A stretch of 64,000 bases of DNA from Roseibium sediminis. Lineage in GTDB: Bacteria > Pseudomonadota > Alphaproteobacteria > Rhizobiales > Stappiaceae. Made by a program: the position numbers and the translations under genes. Shown one piece after another: positions 26,874 to 35,362 of the stretch (position 1 is its first letter; each line of letters starts with the position of its first letter). The notes under the pieces are model-generated. The model was not told where the DNA came from, did no database searches, and worked only from the letters and a program-made list of their open reading frames with translations. The stretch is taken from positions 186,001 through 250,000 of the forward strand of contig NZ_VXDB01000003.1 in the NCBI RefSeq assembly GCF_008711325.1, written 5' to 3'.

Positions 26874-27127
26874 CTGAAGTCACTGGCTAGCTAGCACGCA
26901 ATTCCTCTCCTAGTTGTTAATTTGAACACTTACACTTTTTATTTGCCGCTGCGGAAGAAATGCAAGGACCCGCAGGTCAAATCGGCCATGATAATCAAGA
27001 AGCTGAATCCGCAACGTCAGTTAGACCAAGTGCATCTTCATAAACTGTTCACTAAAATCGCAGGTTTGCCGGGGCACGAACACAGCTGCCACTTGCAGTC
27101 GAAATGCTCGTTCTCGCAAAGCTCTGT

Positions 27128-27685
27128 TTACGGCTCCAGTTCCGTATCCCAGTAGAGAAAGTCGAGCCAACTGTCATGCAGGTAGTTCGGTGGGAATGCC
27201 CGTCCATTGTTGTGGAGGTCCTGAATGGTCGGCTGGAAAGGCATATGCATAGGCCACATGTTTATCTGAGAGCAGGATTTGTTGGCCTTGCGCAAATTGC
27301 ATGGGGAGCAGGCGGTAATGACGTTCTGCCAAGTTGTTTGGCCGCCCTTTGAACGTGGCACGAGATGATCAAAGGTCAATTCGTCTCTGGAACCACAGTA
27401 CTGGCACTGAAATTTGTCACGCAGGAAAACGTTGAAACGGGTAAATGCGGGATAACGGCTTGGTTTTACGTAAGTTTTTAAAGAAACAACACTCGGCAAT
27501 CGAAATTCGAAGCTCGGACTTCGAACAGCGGTGTCATATTCAGAGACTATGTTGACCCTGTCCAGAAACACCGCCTTGACCGTGTCCTGCCAGGACCAGA
27601 GTGACAAGGGATAGTAACTCAGGGGTCGATAGTCTGCATTCAGGACCAAAGCGGGATGAGCTCCCGACGTAACTGCAACCGTCAC
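27128..27685 (-). CDS. HNH endonuclease family protein
   Basis: A 185-residue protein with a zinc-bound HNH nuclease domain: C94-x2-C97, then TFDHLVPRSKGG with D106-H107, N121, and C126-x2-C129-N130. The N-terminal part (PALVLNADYRPLSYYPLSLWSWQDTV) is the conserved leader of the chromosomal HNH proteins found as single genes in most alphaproteobacteria, not linked to phage or introns. Its substrate and biological role are unclear. It stands alone with 250-base gaps on both sides. Confidence 0.9.
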   Translation of the reverse strand: MTVAVTSGAHPALVLNADYRPLSYYPLSLWSWQDTVKAVFLDRVNIVSEYDTAVRSPSFEFRLPSVVSLKTYVKPSRYPAFTRFNVFLRDKFQCQYCGSRDELTFDHLVPRSKGGQTTWQNVITACSPCNLRKANKSCSQINMWPMHMPFQPTIQDLHNNGRAFPPNYLHDSWLDFLYWDTELEP

Positions 27686-27918
27686 CGTCCACTCCTCACG
27701 TCAGTTCCGGAGAGGCAAACGGTCTTCACAGGGACACCGTTTGCCCTCTTGTGACGGGAGTATTGTAGTGCCGACGTGACACTCTTGTGAAGCCTTGAAT
27801 TTTGTTAGGTAACAACAGATGCACTCCCGCAAGGGGAGGCTAGGCAATAACACTAAGTAGCTGAGCAGGCATTTGAAACCCGACAATGGCCGCAGCCACT
27901 GGAAGGTCCCCGAAAGTC

Positions 27919-27944
27919 AAAACGGGCGCCGGTTAAGGCGCCCG
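27919..27944 (-). terminator. Terminator after leuC
   Basis: Perfect 8-bp stem CGGGCGCC / GGCGCCCG with six-base loop and a short T-run on the minus strand, 28 bases past the leuC stop. Confidence 0.85.
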
Positions 27945-27971
27945 CTGGATTGATTGCCCCAAGAAGGCGAA

Positions 27972-29384
27972 TCAGTTTGAAGACCACTCGCGAATATCGA
28001 CGAAGTGACCGGCAATTGCGGCAGCTGCGGCCATCGCTGGAGACACCAGATGGGTCCGCCCCTTGTAGCCCTGGCGGCCCTCGAAGTTGCGGTTTGAGGT
28101 CGACGCACAGCGTTCGCCCGGCTGCAGCTTGTCAGCGTTCATGGCAAGGCACATGGAGCAACCCGGCTCGCGCCATTCAAAACCGGCATTCTTGAAGATC
28201 ACGTCGAGCCCTTCAGACTCAGCCTGTTCTTTCACGAGACCGGAGCCCGGCACCACCATGGCGTTGACGCCGTCCTTGACCTTGCCATTGCCGATAACAG
28301 CCGCTGCGGCCCGCAGGTCCTCGATCCGGCCATTGGTGCAAGACCCGATGAACACGCGATCAATAGAGATGTCCGTGATCTTCGTACCCGGCTCCAGACC
28401 CATATACTCAAGGGCACGGATCTTGGAGCTGCGGCGGTTTTCATCGTCGATCTCGGAGGGGTTCGGAACAACTCCCTGAACCGAAATCACGTCTTCCGGC
28501 GAAGAACCCCAGCTGACGATTGGCGGCAGGTTTGCTGCATCAAGACGCACAACCTTGTCGAAATGAGCCCCTTCATCCGTGTGAAGCGTTTTCCAGTATT
28601 CGACAGCACGGTCCCAGGCTTCACCGGTCGGGGCTTTCGGGCGACCCTTTACATAGGCGAATGTCTTTTCATCCGGGGCAATCAGGCCGGCGCGGGCCCC
28701 GCCTTCGATCGACATGTTGCAGACCGTCATCCGGCCTTCCATGGAAAGCGCACGAATGGCTTCACCGGCATATTCGATCACATAACCGGTACCACCAGCG
28801 GTACCGATTTCACCAATGATCGCCAGTACGATATCTTTTGCGCTGACACCTTCCGGAAGCTTGCCGTCGACCTGAACAAGCATGTTCTTGGCCTTCTTCT
28901 GGATCAGCGTCTGAGTGGCAAGAACATGCTCGACTTCCGACGTGCCGATACCATGCGCGAGCGAGCCAAAAGCACCATGGGTGGAGGTGTGACTATCACC
29001 GCACACAATGGTCATGCCAGGCAGGGTAAAGCCTTGCTCCGGACCGACGATGTGAACCACGCCCTGACGATTGTCGAGCTCGGAATAATATTCGATGCCG
29101 AATTCTGCAGCGTTCCTGGCGAGCGTATCGACCTGAAGAGCGGATTCCGGGTCATCAATACCGTTCGAACGGTCCGTGGTCGGCACGTTGTGGTCAACCA
29201 CCGCAAGCGTCTTGAAGGGTTGGCGGACCTTGCGGCCATTCATGCGCAGACCTTCAAACGCCTGAGGGCTTGTCACTTCATGTACGAGATGGCGGTCGAT
29301 ATAGAGAAGACCGGTTCCGTCTTCCTGCATGTCTACCAGGTGATCGTCCCAGATCTTGTCGTAAAGCGTTCTTGCGGTTGCCAT
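27972..29384 (-). CDS. leuC: 3-isopropylmalate dehydratase large subunit LeuC
   Basis: Isomerises 2- to 3-isopropylmalate in leucine synthesis, together with LeuD. 470 residues, the usual length. The [4Fe-4S] ligands are C349 (IGSCTNGR), C409 and C412 (GCSMC). [12 protein letters not shown] and other aconitase-family motifs are intact. leuD is not adjacent, as usual in rhizobia, and the gene follows rplS on the same strand with its own leader of about 250 bases, so it is probably separately transcribed. Confidence 0.97.
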   Translation of the reverse strand: MATARTLYDKIWDDHLVDMQEDGTGLLYIDRHLVHEVTSPQAFEGLRMNGRKVRQPFKTLAVVDHNVPTTDRSNGIDDPESALQVDTLARNAAEFGIEYYSELDNRQGVVHIVGPEQGFTLPGMTIVCGDSHTSTHGAFGSLAHGIGTSEVEHVLATQTLIQKKAKNMLVQVDGKLPEGVSAKDIVLAIIGEIGTAGGTGYVIEYAGEAIRALSMEGRMTVCNMSIEGGARAGLIAPDEKTFAYVKGRPKAPTGEAWDRAVEYWKTLHTDEGAHFDKVVRLDAANLPPIVSWGSSPEDVISVQGVVPNPSEIDDENRRSSKIRALEYMGLEPGTKITDISIDRVFIGSCTNGRIEDLRAAAAVIGNGKVKDGVNAMVVPGSGLVKEQAESEGLDVIFKNAGFEWREPGCSMCLAMNADKLQPGERCASTSNRNFEGRQGYKGRTHLVSPAMAAAAAIAGHFVDIREWSSN

Positions 29385-29587
29385 GGTTCTCTCCTGAAAC
29401 CGTACTCAACATCCCCGGGTAACGAACGCTGCTCCCCCGCGCGTCCGGCCCCTTAGCGGATGACCCCTGAAAGCCGAATTCCGGCATGAATTTTTGTCAG
29501 GTTATGACATGCCCAAGCCCGGCCATTTGGTCAAGCATTTCAAGTTGAGCTTTTGTCAACGTCGTTTGACGAAGTCCGGGGAGGCGC

Positions 29588-29614
29588 AAAAAAAGGCGAC
29601 CCGGAGGCCGCCTT
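29588..29614 (-). terminator. Terminator after rplS
   Basis: A 9-bp stem (AAGGCGGCC / GGTCGCCTT with one G-U pair) and TCCG loop on the minus strand, followed by a seven-base T-run, 24 bases past the rplS stop. Confidence 0.88.
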
Positions 29615-29638
29615 TTCGAATTCCAATGGAGCGCCTGC

Positions 29639-30094
29639 TTATTCAGCAGCTGCTTCTGCGGCCTTTGCTTCGGCCTTAGCAACCTTTGCAGCAGCTGCCT
29701 CGGCACGAGTTTCCTCGTTAAGGCGCTTTGCACGAACGTTGGTTGCTTCAACGATACGTGCGGACTTGCCGCGACGGTCACGCAGGTAGTAGAGCTTCGC
29801 GCGGCGAACCTTACCACGACGAACAACTTCAACACCTTCCAGCATCGGAGAGTAGACCGGGAATACGCGCTCTACGCCTTCGCCATAGGAGATCTTGCGA
29901 ACGGTGAAGCTCTCGTTGATGCCGCCGCCGGAACGGGCAATGCAGACACCTTCGTAGGCCTGTGTACGTGTACGGTTGCCTTCAGAGACGCGCACGTTGA
30001 CACGAACCGTGTCGCCCGGAGAAAATTCCGGAAGCTTGCGCTGCTCTTCGATGCGGGCCATTTCGGCTGCATTCAGCTCTTCAATAATGTTCAT
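29639..30094 (-). CDS. rplS: 50S ribosomal protein L19, with Ala/Glu-rich C-terminal extension
   Basis: Ribosomal protein at the 30S-50S interface. The core ([33 protein letters not shown] ... ERVFPVYSP, and [15 protein letters not shown]) is complete by about residue 118. The remaining 33 residues are a low-complexity helix-prone tail of Ala, Lys and Glu absent in E. coli L19 but common in alphaproteobacteria. Usually rplS follows trmD directly; here a 709-base gap separates them. Confidence 0.97.
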   Translation of the reverse strand: MNIIEELNAAEMARIEEQRKLPEFSPGDTVRVNVRVSEGNRTRTQAYEGVCIARSGGGINESFTVRKISYGEGVERVFPVYSPMLEGVEVVRRGKVRRAKLYYLRDRRGKSARIVEATNVRAKRLNEETRAEAAAAKVAKAEAKAAEAAAE

Positions 30095-30648
30095 GGCATT
30101 TTTCCCTTTTGAATTACAAAACCACCTCGTCCGGATCGCTAGACGAAACGTCCGGATGGCTTTGGGCCATGTTGAACAGATGTCGCGAAAGCATGGACGA
30201 ACCGTACGTAAGGTCCATTTCCAGCCATTCAGCGGCGTCTAATACGCGAAAAATAGGCGGTTGTCATGCTGTTTCTTGCAGCCTTTCAGCCAAATTTCCC
30301 TCTCTAGATGAGGTCTCCGGCTGGCCGCAGAGGGGGTCTGGTCACCTCGCCACCCCCTTTTGCCGATTGACGGCGATAGAAATCGCGACCCCTCGGCCTC
30401 AAATTGCCACCGATCAGTCAACGACACCCACTAACTCATAAATAGAGTGGAAATATTTTTGCGACCAAAAATAGTAATTCCGCGCAGTTTTATATGCATT
30501 GGCATGCAAAATTCGACATTTCATTACAATAGACCGGAGATCGTGAAAACCACTCTACATTTTTCACGCTTTTTGCACGCGACAATCCGAAAACAATCTG
30601 CATAATAATAACAGTGGTCACGAATAAAGGTCTTGGGAAAGATTTTCG

Positions 30649-30677
30649 TTGACACGATGGCTTGGGAGTCTGGATAT
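30649..30677 (+). promoter_or_regulatory. Promoter-like sequence
   Basis: A consensus -35 hexamer TTGACA is followed after 17 bases by GGATAT, an acceptable -10 element. It points toward the hairpin at 30,712 and toward no protein gene. Judged by eye only. Confidence 0.35.
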
Positions 30678-30683
30678 TTAAAG

Positions 30684-30745
30684 CCATGTTTTAGCACTTT
30701 TCAGGGGGTTCGTGGCAGCTGCCTTTGGCAGCTGCCACTTTTGCT
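30684..30745 (+). ncRNA. Candidate small RNA (promoter to hairpin)
   Basis: If the promoter at 30,649-30,677 is used, transcription would start near 30,684 and end at the perfect hairpin 30,712-30,738, giving an RNA of about 60 bases. A second, outer pairing is possible between AGGGG before the hairpin and CCCCT after it. No known RNA family is recognised. The hairpin is certain; the transcript is speculative. Confidence 0.25.
30712..30742 (+). terminator. Very stable perfect hairpin
   Basis: A 12-bp stem GTGGCAGCTGCC / GGCAGCTGCCAC with TTT loop and TTTT tail, 62 bases past the stop of no plus-strand gene. It reads as a plus-strand terminator, though its arms also make it a palindrome in DNA. 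Confidence 0.7.
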
Positions 30746-30803
30746 TTAAGACCCCTAGCAAGCTGGCAATTTGGTAGCTGAATTACCTTTCACTCTGAAA
30801 ACC

Positions 30804-31496
30804 TTACTCTACGTAGTTTCCCCAAAGGTCCGGTCGTCGATCACGCGTGAGCTCTTCTGATTTCTGCAATCTCCATTCGGCAATCTTCTTGTGGTTGCCG
30901 GAAGTCAGCACGTCGGGAATGGTCATTCCTTCAAATTCCGCCGGACGGGTATAGTGCGGGTGCTCCAGCAGTCCGTTCTCGAAACTCTCCGTATCCGCGC
31001 TTTCGAGATTACCCATCACCCCAGGTATCAGGCGCACAATCGCATCAAGCATTGTGAGCGCTGCCATTTCCCCCCCGGAAAGAATGTAGTCGCCGACGGA
31101 AATCTCCTCGAGGTTCCGTCTGTCGATCACGCGCTGATCAATCCCTTCAAAACGACCGCATACAATGATCGCACCCGGCCCTTTTGCCAGCTCATGGGCC
31201 CGGGCCTGAGTGAATGGTGTGCCACGCGGGCTCATGAGAAGGCGAGGCCGCGGATCATCCGGTGGTGCGGCTGCATCTATCGCGCTTGCAAGGACATCCG
31301 CCCGCAGCACCATTCCAGCCCCACCTCCGGCAGGTGTATCATCAACCGAGCGATGCTTGTCCGTGGCGTGGTCCCGGATTTGGCACGCCTCTATGGACCA
31401 AAGCTCCCTTTCAAGGCCACGACCGGCCAGGCTGTGCCCCAAAGGGCCAGGAAACATATCAGGGTAAAGGGTCAATATGGTGCTCTTGAACGTCAT
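30804..31496 (-). CDS. trmD: tRNA (guanine-N1)-methyltransferase TrmD
   Basis: Methylates G37 next to the anticodon to prevent frameshifting. A 230-residue SPOUT-class enzyme: the N-terminus [27 protein letters not shown], the substrate loop [13 protein letters not shown], and the SAM-binding knot [19 protein letters not shown] are intact. Upstream lies the oppositely oriented VanZ-like gene, then rimM, so the classic rpsP-rimM-trmD-rplS order is kept but interrupted. Confidence 0.97.
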   Translation of the reverse strand: MTFKSTILTLYPDMFPGPLGHSLAGRGLERELWSIEACQIRDHATDKHRSVDDTPAGGGAGMVLRADVLASAIDAAAPPDDPRPRLLMSPRGTPFTQARAHELAKGPGAIIVCGRFEGIDQRVIDRRNLEEISVGDYILSGGEMAALTMLDAIVRLIPGVMGNLESADTESFENGLLEHPHYTRPAEFEGMTIPDVLTSGNHKKIAEWRLQKSEELTRDRRPDLWGNYVE

Positions 31497-31641
31497 ATGG
31501 ACCGGCGCCTCGTGGTCATTCTGAAATCCGCTGCCTGCAATTGATTAACCAAGCACTCGGAACACACCCAATCGGGTTGGAAAAGCGTGGAGATCAAGCA
31601 GGTTGTTAATCACTCATCGGCTAAGAACACCGTATCCCAGC

Positions 31642-32166
31642 ATGGAGAGTCCGGTGATCGTTTTCCGAAATAAGGCAATCAGTGTGAAATTGCCAAGCTT
31701 TATCCAGAAGCGTGTCGATCAGCATTATCTCGACATCTCCCTGACGCGTATCCTGCCGCTCGTTTCGCTGCTGACATTCGGTGTTCTTGTCGGACTGGTC
31801 TTCAACACGGGATTGGACCATCCCTATGACAAGCTTGTCCATGTTGGATTCTTTGCGCTCCTGACGCTATCCATTCATACGTTGTTCTGCTGCCGCCTGC
31901 GCATTTCGGCTCTTGTATCCTTCGCGCTAGGCCTGGGCGGTGAGGCAATACAAGGGTTTCTACCCCACCATCATTCATCGCTGGACGATGCCCTGGCAAA
32001 TGCGATCGGCATAGCGCTCGTTGTTGCTGCCATTGCGCTGAAACGTTCTGAACTGCGGCAAGCCATGGTCTCCGAACCAGTCGAACTGGAATTCGACCAA
32101 TTTGACCTCCAGCCGGTCAAGTCAAGAGTTCAGTCGTCCGATTCCGAAGGCGATTCCGATAAGTAA
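31642..32166 (+). CDS. VanZ-like membrane protein
   Basis: About 174 residues with four membrane segments beginning near ISLTRILPLVSLLTFGVLVGLVF. The motif DKLVHVGFFALLTLSI, then GEAIQGFLPHHHSSLDDALANAIG, is typical of VanZ-like domains (the H..FF and E-x-x-Q...D-x-x-D/N-x-x-G pattern). The exact start is uncertain: ATG 31,642 is listed, GTG 31,654 has GGAG closer, and a TTG at 31,603 also opens the frame. Its 3' end overlaps the 3' end of rimM by 37 bases on the opposite strand. Function unknown; VanZ itself lowers teicoplanin sensitivity. Confidence 0.8.
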   Translation: MESPVIVFRNKAISVKLPSFIQKRVDQHYLDISLTRILPLVSLLTFGVLVGLVFNTGLDHPYDKLVHVGFFALLTLSIHTLFCCRLRISALVSFALGLGGEAIQGFLPHHHSSLDDALANAIGIALVVAAIALKRSELRQAMVSEPVELEFDQFDLQPVKSRVQSSDSEGDSDK

Positions 32167-32669
32167 TCGTCCGGCAAATCCGCCTTCACGATACCTGCCT
32201 CCAGATCGATCTCGGGAACAAAGGCCTTGGTAAAGGGCAGATAATAAGTCGCACCGCGGCGAGGGCGGACTTCAAGAAGATCACCTGCACCGAAATCCTG
32301 AACGGTCACGATCTTACCGAGCGGCTCACCGGACATGTCCGTGACGGTCATGCCGACGAGGTCCTCGTGATAAAACTCGTCGTCTTCCAGATCGGGCAGC
32401 TGATCGCGGGTGATGAACAGCTCCAGGCCGTTCAGTTCTTCAGCCGCATTGCGGTCGTCAATTCCGACAAATTTCGTGACAACGACCGTTTTCTGGACGC
32501 GGGCCCGTTCGATCTCGAACGTCTTGTCCGCTTTTCGTGTCACCAACGTGCCATAGTCCGTGAAGGAGAGGGGGTCATCACCAAAGGCTTTGACCCGCAC
32601 CTCCCCACGAATGCCGTGGGCTGCGCCAATACGCGCCATGAGCACCAGATTGTCATCTGCTTCACTCAT
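32130..32669 (-). CDS. rimM: Ribosome maturation factor RimM
   Basis: Needed for 30S head maturation, binding protein S19. 179 residues: N-terminal RimM barrel (ARIGAAHGIRGEVRVKAFGDDPLSF) and C-terminal PRC barrel (EFYHEDLVGMTV ... YYLPFTKAFVPEID). The last residues (SESPSESDD) overlap the end of the convergent VanZ-like gene. It follows rpsP by about 44 bases and is likely cotranscribed with ffh, the chorismate mutase gene and rpsP. Confidence 0.96.
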   Translation of the reverse strand: MSEADDNLVLMARIGAAHGIRGEVRVKAFGDDPLSFTDYGTLVTRKADKTFEIERARVQKTVVVTKFVGIDDRNAAEELNGLELFITRDQLPDLEDDEFYHEDLVGMTVTDMSGEPLGKIVTVQDFGAGDLLEVRPRRGATYYLPFTKAFVPEIDLEAGIVKADLPDDYLSESPSESDD

Positions 32670-32713
32670 GGCGCTTCCTTGAGGATTACGTTCGGCACAG
32701 CCGTTGCCCGGAC

Positions 32714-33100
32714 TTATTCTGCAGCAGCTTCTTCAGCGGCAGCAGCAGCGGCTGCTGCGGCTTCAGCTTCAGCAGCGTTCTTCTCGTCGAGACGCTCCTG
32801 AGCCTTGCGGCCGAGCTGTGCCTTCTTCGGGTTGTTGCGTGCGTCACGCTTCAGAACGCCAGCCGCATCAAGGAAGCGGTGAACGCGGTCGGTCGGCTTT
32901 GCGCCGGTACCGAGCCAATACTGGATGCGCTCGACGTCCAGCTTGACGCGATCCTCGGAATCCTTCGGCAGCATCGGGTTGTAGGAACCAACCTTTTCGA
33001 TGAAGCGGCCATCGCGCGGTGCGCGGATGTCAGCAACAACGATGCGGTAGTACGGACGCTTCTTGGAACCGCCACGTGCAAGGCGAATTTTCGTAGCCAT
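32714..33100 (-). CDS. rpsP: 30S ribosomal protein S16, with Ala-rich C-terminal extension
   Basis: Ribosomal protein binding 16S rRNA in the body of the 30S subunit. The core ([20 protein letters not shown], then [12 protein letters not shown], and [12 protein letters not shown]) fills about 80 residues. After residue 105 comes a tail almost wholly Ala and Glu, matching the tail style of L19 nearby. Such tails occur in other alphaproteobacteria and are thought to lie at the ribosome surface. Between the chorismate mutase gene and rimM on the same strand. Confidence 0.97.
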   Translation of the reverse strand: MATKIRLARGGSKKRPYYRIVVADIRAPRDGRFIEKVGSYNPMLPKDSEDRVKLDVERIQYWLGTGAKPTDRVHRFLDAAGVLKRDARNNPKKAQLGRKAQERLDEKNAAEAEAAAAAAAAAEEAAAE

Positions 33101-33117
33101 TAGTCTTCTCCAGTTGT

Positions 33118-33441
33118 CTAGTTGCCGCTTTCCGCGGCAATGGCTTCATGGTGCCGGATGACTTCCCGAACGATGAAGTTCAGGAATTTTTCGGCAAAAT
33201 CAGGATCGAGATTGGCATCGCTTGCCAATTGGCGAAGCCGTTCGATCTGGATCCTCTCGCGCGCCGGATCAGCCGGCGGCAAATTGTGTTCAGCCTTGAG
33301 GTGGCCAACCTTTTGAGTGCACTTGAACCGTTCTGCCAGCATGTGCACCAGCGCAGCATCAATATTGTCGATGGATCCGCGCAGACATTTCAGCTCTTCC
33401 AGTGCCTTGCTGGTTCCGAGCTGCTGTTCAGCATCACTCAT
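33118..33441 (-). CDS. Chorismate mutase, AroQ class
   Basis: Turns chorismate into prephenate, the entry to phenylalanine and tyrosine. 107 residues, all helical, with the AroQ pattern: [30 protein letters not shown] (catalytic Arg and Lys), [12 protein letters not shown] and a final [12 protein letters not shown]. It overlaps the ffh stop codon by four bases (ATGA), so it is translationally coupled to ffh, a pairing conserved in rhizobia. Confidence 0.94.
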   Translation of the reverse strand: MSDAEQQLGTSKALEELKCLRGSIDNIDAALVHMLAERFKCTQKVGHLKAEHNLPPADPARERIQIERLRQLASDANLDPDFAEKFLNFIVREVIRHHEAIAAESGN

Positions 33442-34988
33442 TTTTTCTTGCCCTTACCCATGCCCGGCAATCCGCCGAGCCCTCCTGGCATCTTCAGGCC
33501 GCCAAGACCCGGAAAACCGGACATGCCCGGAGGAAGACCGGCGCCGCCAAGACCACCGGGAAGTCCCTTTGGCAGCTCCCCTCCCCCGGGGAGCTGACCG
33601 GACTTCGCCATTTCCTCGAGAGCTTTCGGATCCATGTTCGGCATGCCGCCGCCAAGGCCACCCATCAGCTTGCCGAGCATGCCTTTGCCCTTGCCCATCT
33701 TCTTCATCATGTCCGCCATCTGGCGGTGCATCTTGAGAAGCTTGTTGACTTCGGCAACGTCCACGCCGGAACCCGTCGCAATACGCTTCTTGCGGCTCGC
33801 CTTCAGAAGATCGGGCTTGCGGCGCTCGATCGCTGTCATTGACTGGATGATTGCAATCTGACGTTTGAACATCTTGTCATCGAGACCGGCAGCATCGATC
33901 TGCTTCTTCATTTTTCCGACGCCCGGCAACATGCCCATCATGCCGGACATACCGCCGAGTTTTTCCATTTGGCGAAGCTGCTCAGCCAGATCTTCCAGAT
34001 CAAAATGACCCTTCTGCATCTTTCTGGCCATCTGCGCGGCCTTTTCCGCGTCAATGGCTTCAGCTGCCTTCTCGACCAGCGACACGATATCGCCCATGCC
34101 GAGAATACGATCTGCAATCCGCTTGGGATGAAAATCTTCCAAAGCGTCGGACTTTTCGCCCGTACCGATCAGCTTGACCGGCTTGCCCGTAACCGCCTGC
34201 ATGGACAGGGCCGCACCGCCGCGTCCGTCACCGTCCATACGGGTCAGCGCGATACCTGTGATCCCGACGCGCTCGTCGAAACTCTGGGCAAGGTTGACCG
34301 CATCCTGACCGGTTAGCGCATCAGCAACGAGAAGGATTTCATGCGGATTGGCCGCGGCTTTCACCTCGGCCATCTCGATCATCAAAGGCTCATCGATGTG
34401 GATACGGCCCGCCGTATCCAGCATGACAACATCATAGCCACCGAGCTTTGCGGCAGACATTGCGCGCTTTGCAATCTCGACCGGCCCCTGACCTTCGATG
34501 ATCGGAAGCGTATCGATCTGGTTCTGCTCGCCGAGAACCTTCAGCTGTTCCTGCGCAGCCGGACGGCGCGTGTCCAAAGACGCCATCAGGACCTTGCGCT
34601 TGTCGCGTTGGGTCAGGCGACGGGCGATCTTGGAAGTTGTTGTGGTCTTACCGGAGCCCTGCAAACCGACCATCATGATGGCAACCGGCGCGGGAGCGTT
34701 CAGATCGATGAACTGGCCTTCGGCGCCAAGCATCTCCACCAGCTGATCATGGACGATCTTGACGACCATCTGACCCGGGGTGATTGACTTGACGACTTCA
34801 GCACCAACGGCGCGATGGCGAACCTTGTCCGTGAAAGAGCGAACAACCGGAAGTGCCACGTCCGCTTCGATCAGCGCGCGGCGGATTTCGCGCAGCGCTT
34901 CATTGACGTCATTTTCGGACAAAGCACCACGGCCGGTGAGCTTGTCGAAAATTCCGCTTAGTCGATCGGACAGACTTTCAAACATCAA
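33438..34988 (-). CDS. ffh: Signal recognition particle protein Ffh
   Basis: SRP54 GTPase that targets nascent membrane proteins to FtsY. 516 residues: N domain (1-90), G domain with GLQGSGKTT at 108-116, DTAGR and TRMDGDGRGG, and the methionine-rich M domain with the RNA-binding motif SxxRKKRIATGSG. The end is an unusually long Gly/Met/Pro-rich tail (repeats such as GGLGG and LPGG) ending KGKKK, typical of rhizobial Ffh. The SRP RNA gene was not found in this window. Confidence 0.97.
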   Translation of the reverse strand: MMFESLSDRLSGIFDKLTGRGALSENDVNEALREIRRALIEADVALPVVRSFTDKVRHRAVGAEVVKSITPGQMVVKIVHDQLVEMLGAEGQFIDLNAPAPVAIMMVGLQGSGKTTTTSKIARRLTQRDKRKVLMASLDTRRPAAQEQLKVLGEQNQIDTLPIIEGQGPVEIAKRAMSAAKLGGYDVVMLDTAGRIHIDEPLMIEMAEVKAAANPHEILLVADALTGQDAVNLAQSFDERVGITGIALTRMDGDGRGGAALSMQAVTGKPVKLIGTGEKSDALEDFHPKRIADRILGMGDIVSLVEKAAEAIDAEKAAQMARKMQKGHFDLEDLAEQLRQMEKLGGMSGMMGMLPGVGKMKKQIDAAGLDDKMFKRQIAIIQSMTAIERRKPDLLKASRKKRIATGSGVDVAEVNKLLKMHRQMADMMKKMGKGKGMLGKLMGGLGGGMPNMDPKALEEMAKSGQLPGGGELPKGLPGGLGGAGLPPGMSGFPGLGGLKMPGGLGGLPGMGKGKKK

Positions 34989-35362
34989 TTGATCCCTAAC
35001 GGTTCTGGCTGGACTTGCCTAAAGGAAGGCGCAGTCCCGATCCATGAGAGAGCAAACTGGCAGACCACCGCGCAAAGCAGTTTTGCACCCGAGGGCGCAT
35101 CGCGCTGTCGGGTGGTAACCTCCAGGAACTCTTTACACCTTTTCGGGTCCTGGTCGGCGGTCTGACTTGTACACTCGCTCATATGGAGTGGCCGGGATAT
35201 GCCGCAAGATGAACTTGGAGTCAAGGTTTTCCAAGGAAACAACACGTACTCGCAAAATCGTACATGCAAGAACCGACTTGTTTTTTGCAGTGCACAGGAG
35301 GATAAGATCTTTCATCGCTGCGTCATGTACGGAGTGGATCGGTCAAGATCCGGTACGAAGCC
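34989..35362. other. Intergenic region between ffh and trkH
   Basis: A gap of 374 bases between divergent genes. It should hold both promoters. Short ORFs on the minus strand (60 and 94 codons) lack ribosome sites and known motifs. No hairpin, operator or RNA gene was recognised. Confidence 0.5.

Larger units (their letters stand above)
30095..30803. other. Long gap between trmD and rplS
   Basis: No credible protein gene is seen. The part next to rplS is of normal GC and contains the likely rplS leader; from about 30,430 to 30,690 it is AT-rich. Short ORFs here (62 and 65 codons on the minus strand) have no ribosome site or recognisable features. The gap does hold a promoter-like pair and a perfect hairpin on the plus strand, listed separately. 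Confidence 0.6.

Noticed and set aside
34985-35315. Small ORFs and a possible SRP RNA near ffh
   Set aside because: The short ORFs lack ribosome sites. The conserved SRP RNA core (GGAAGGAAGCAGCC-type) was looked for here and not found.
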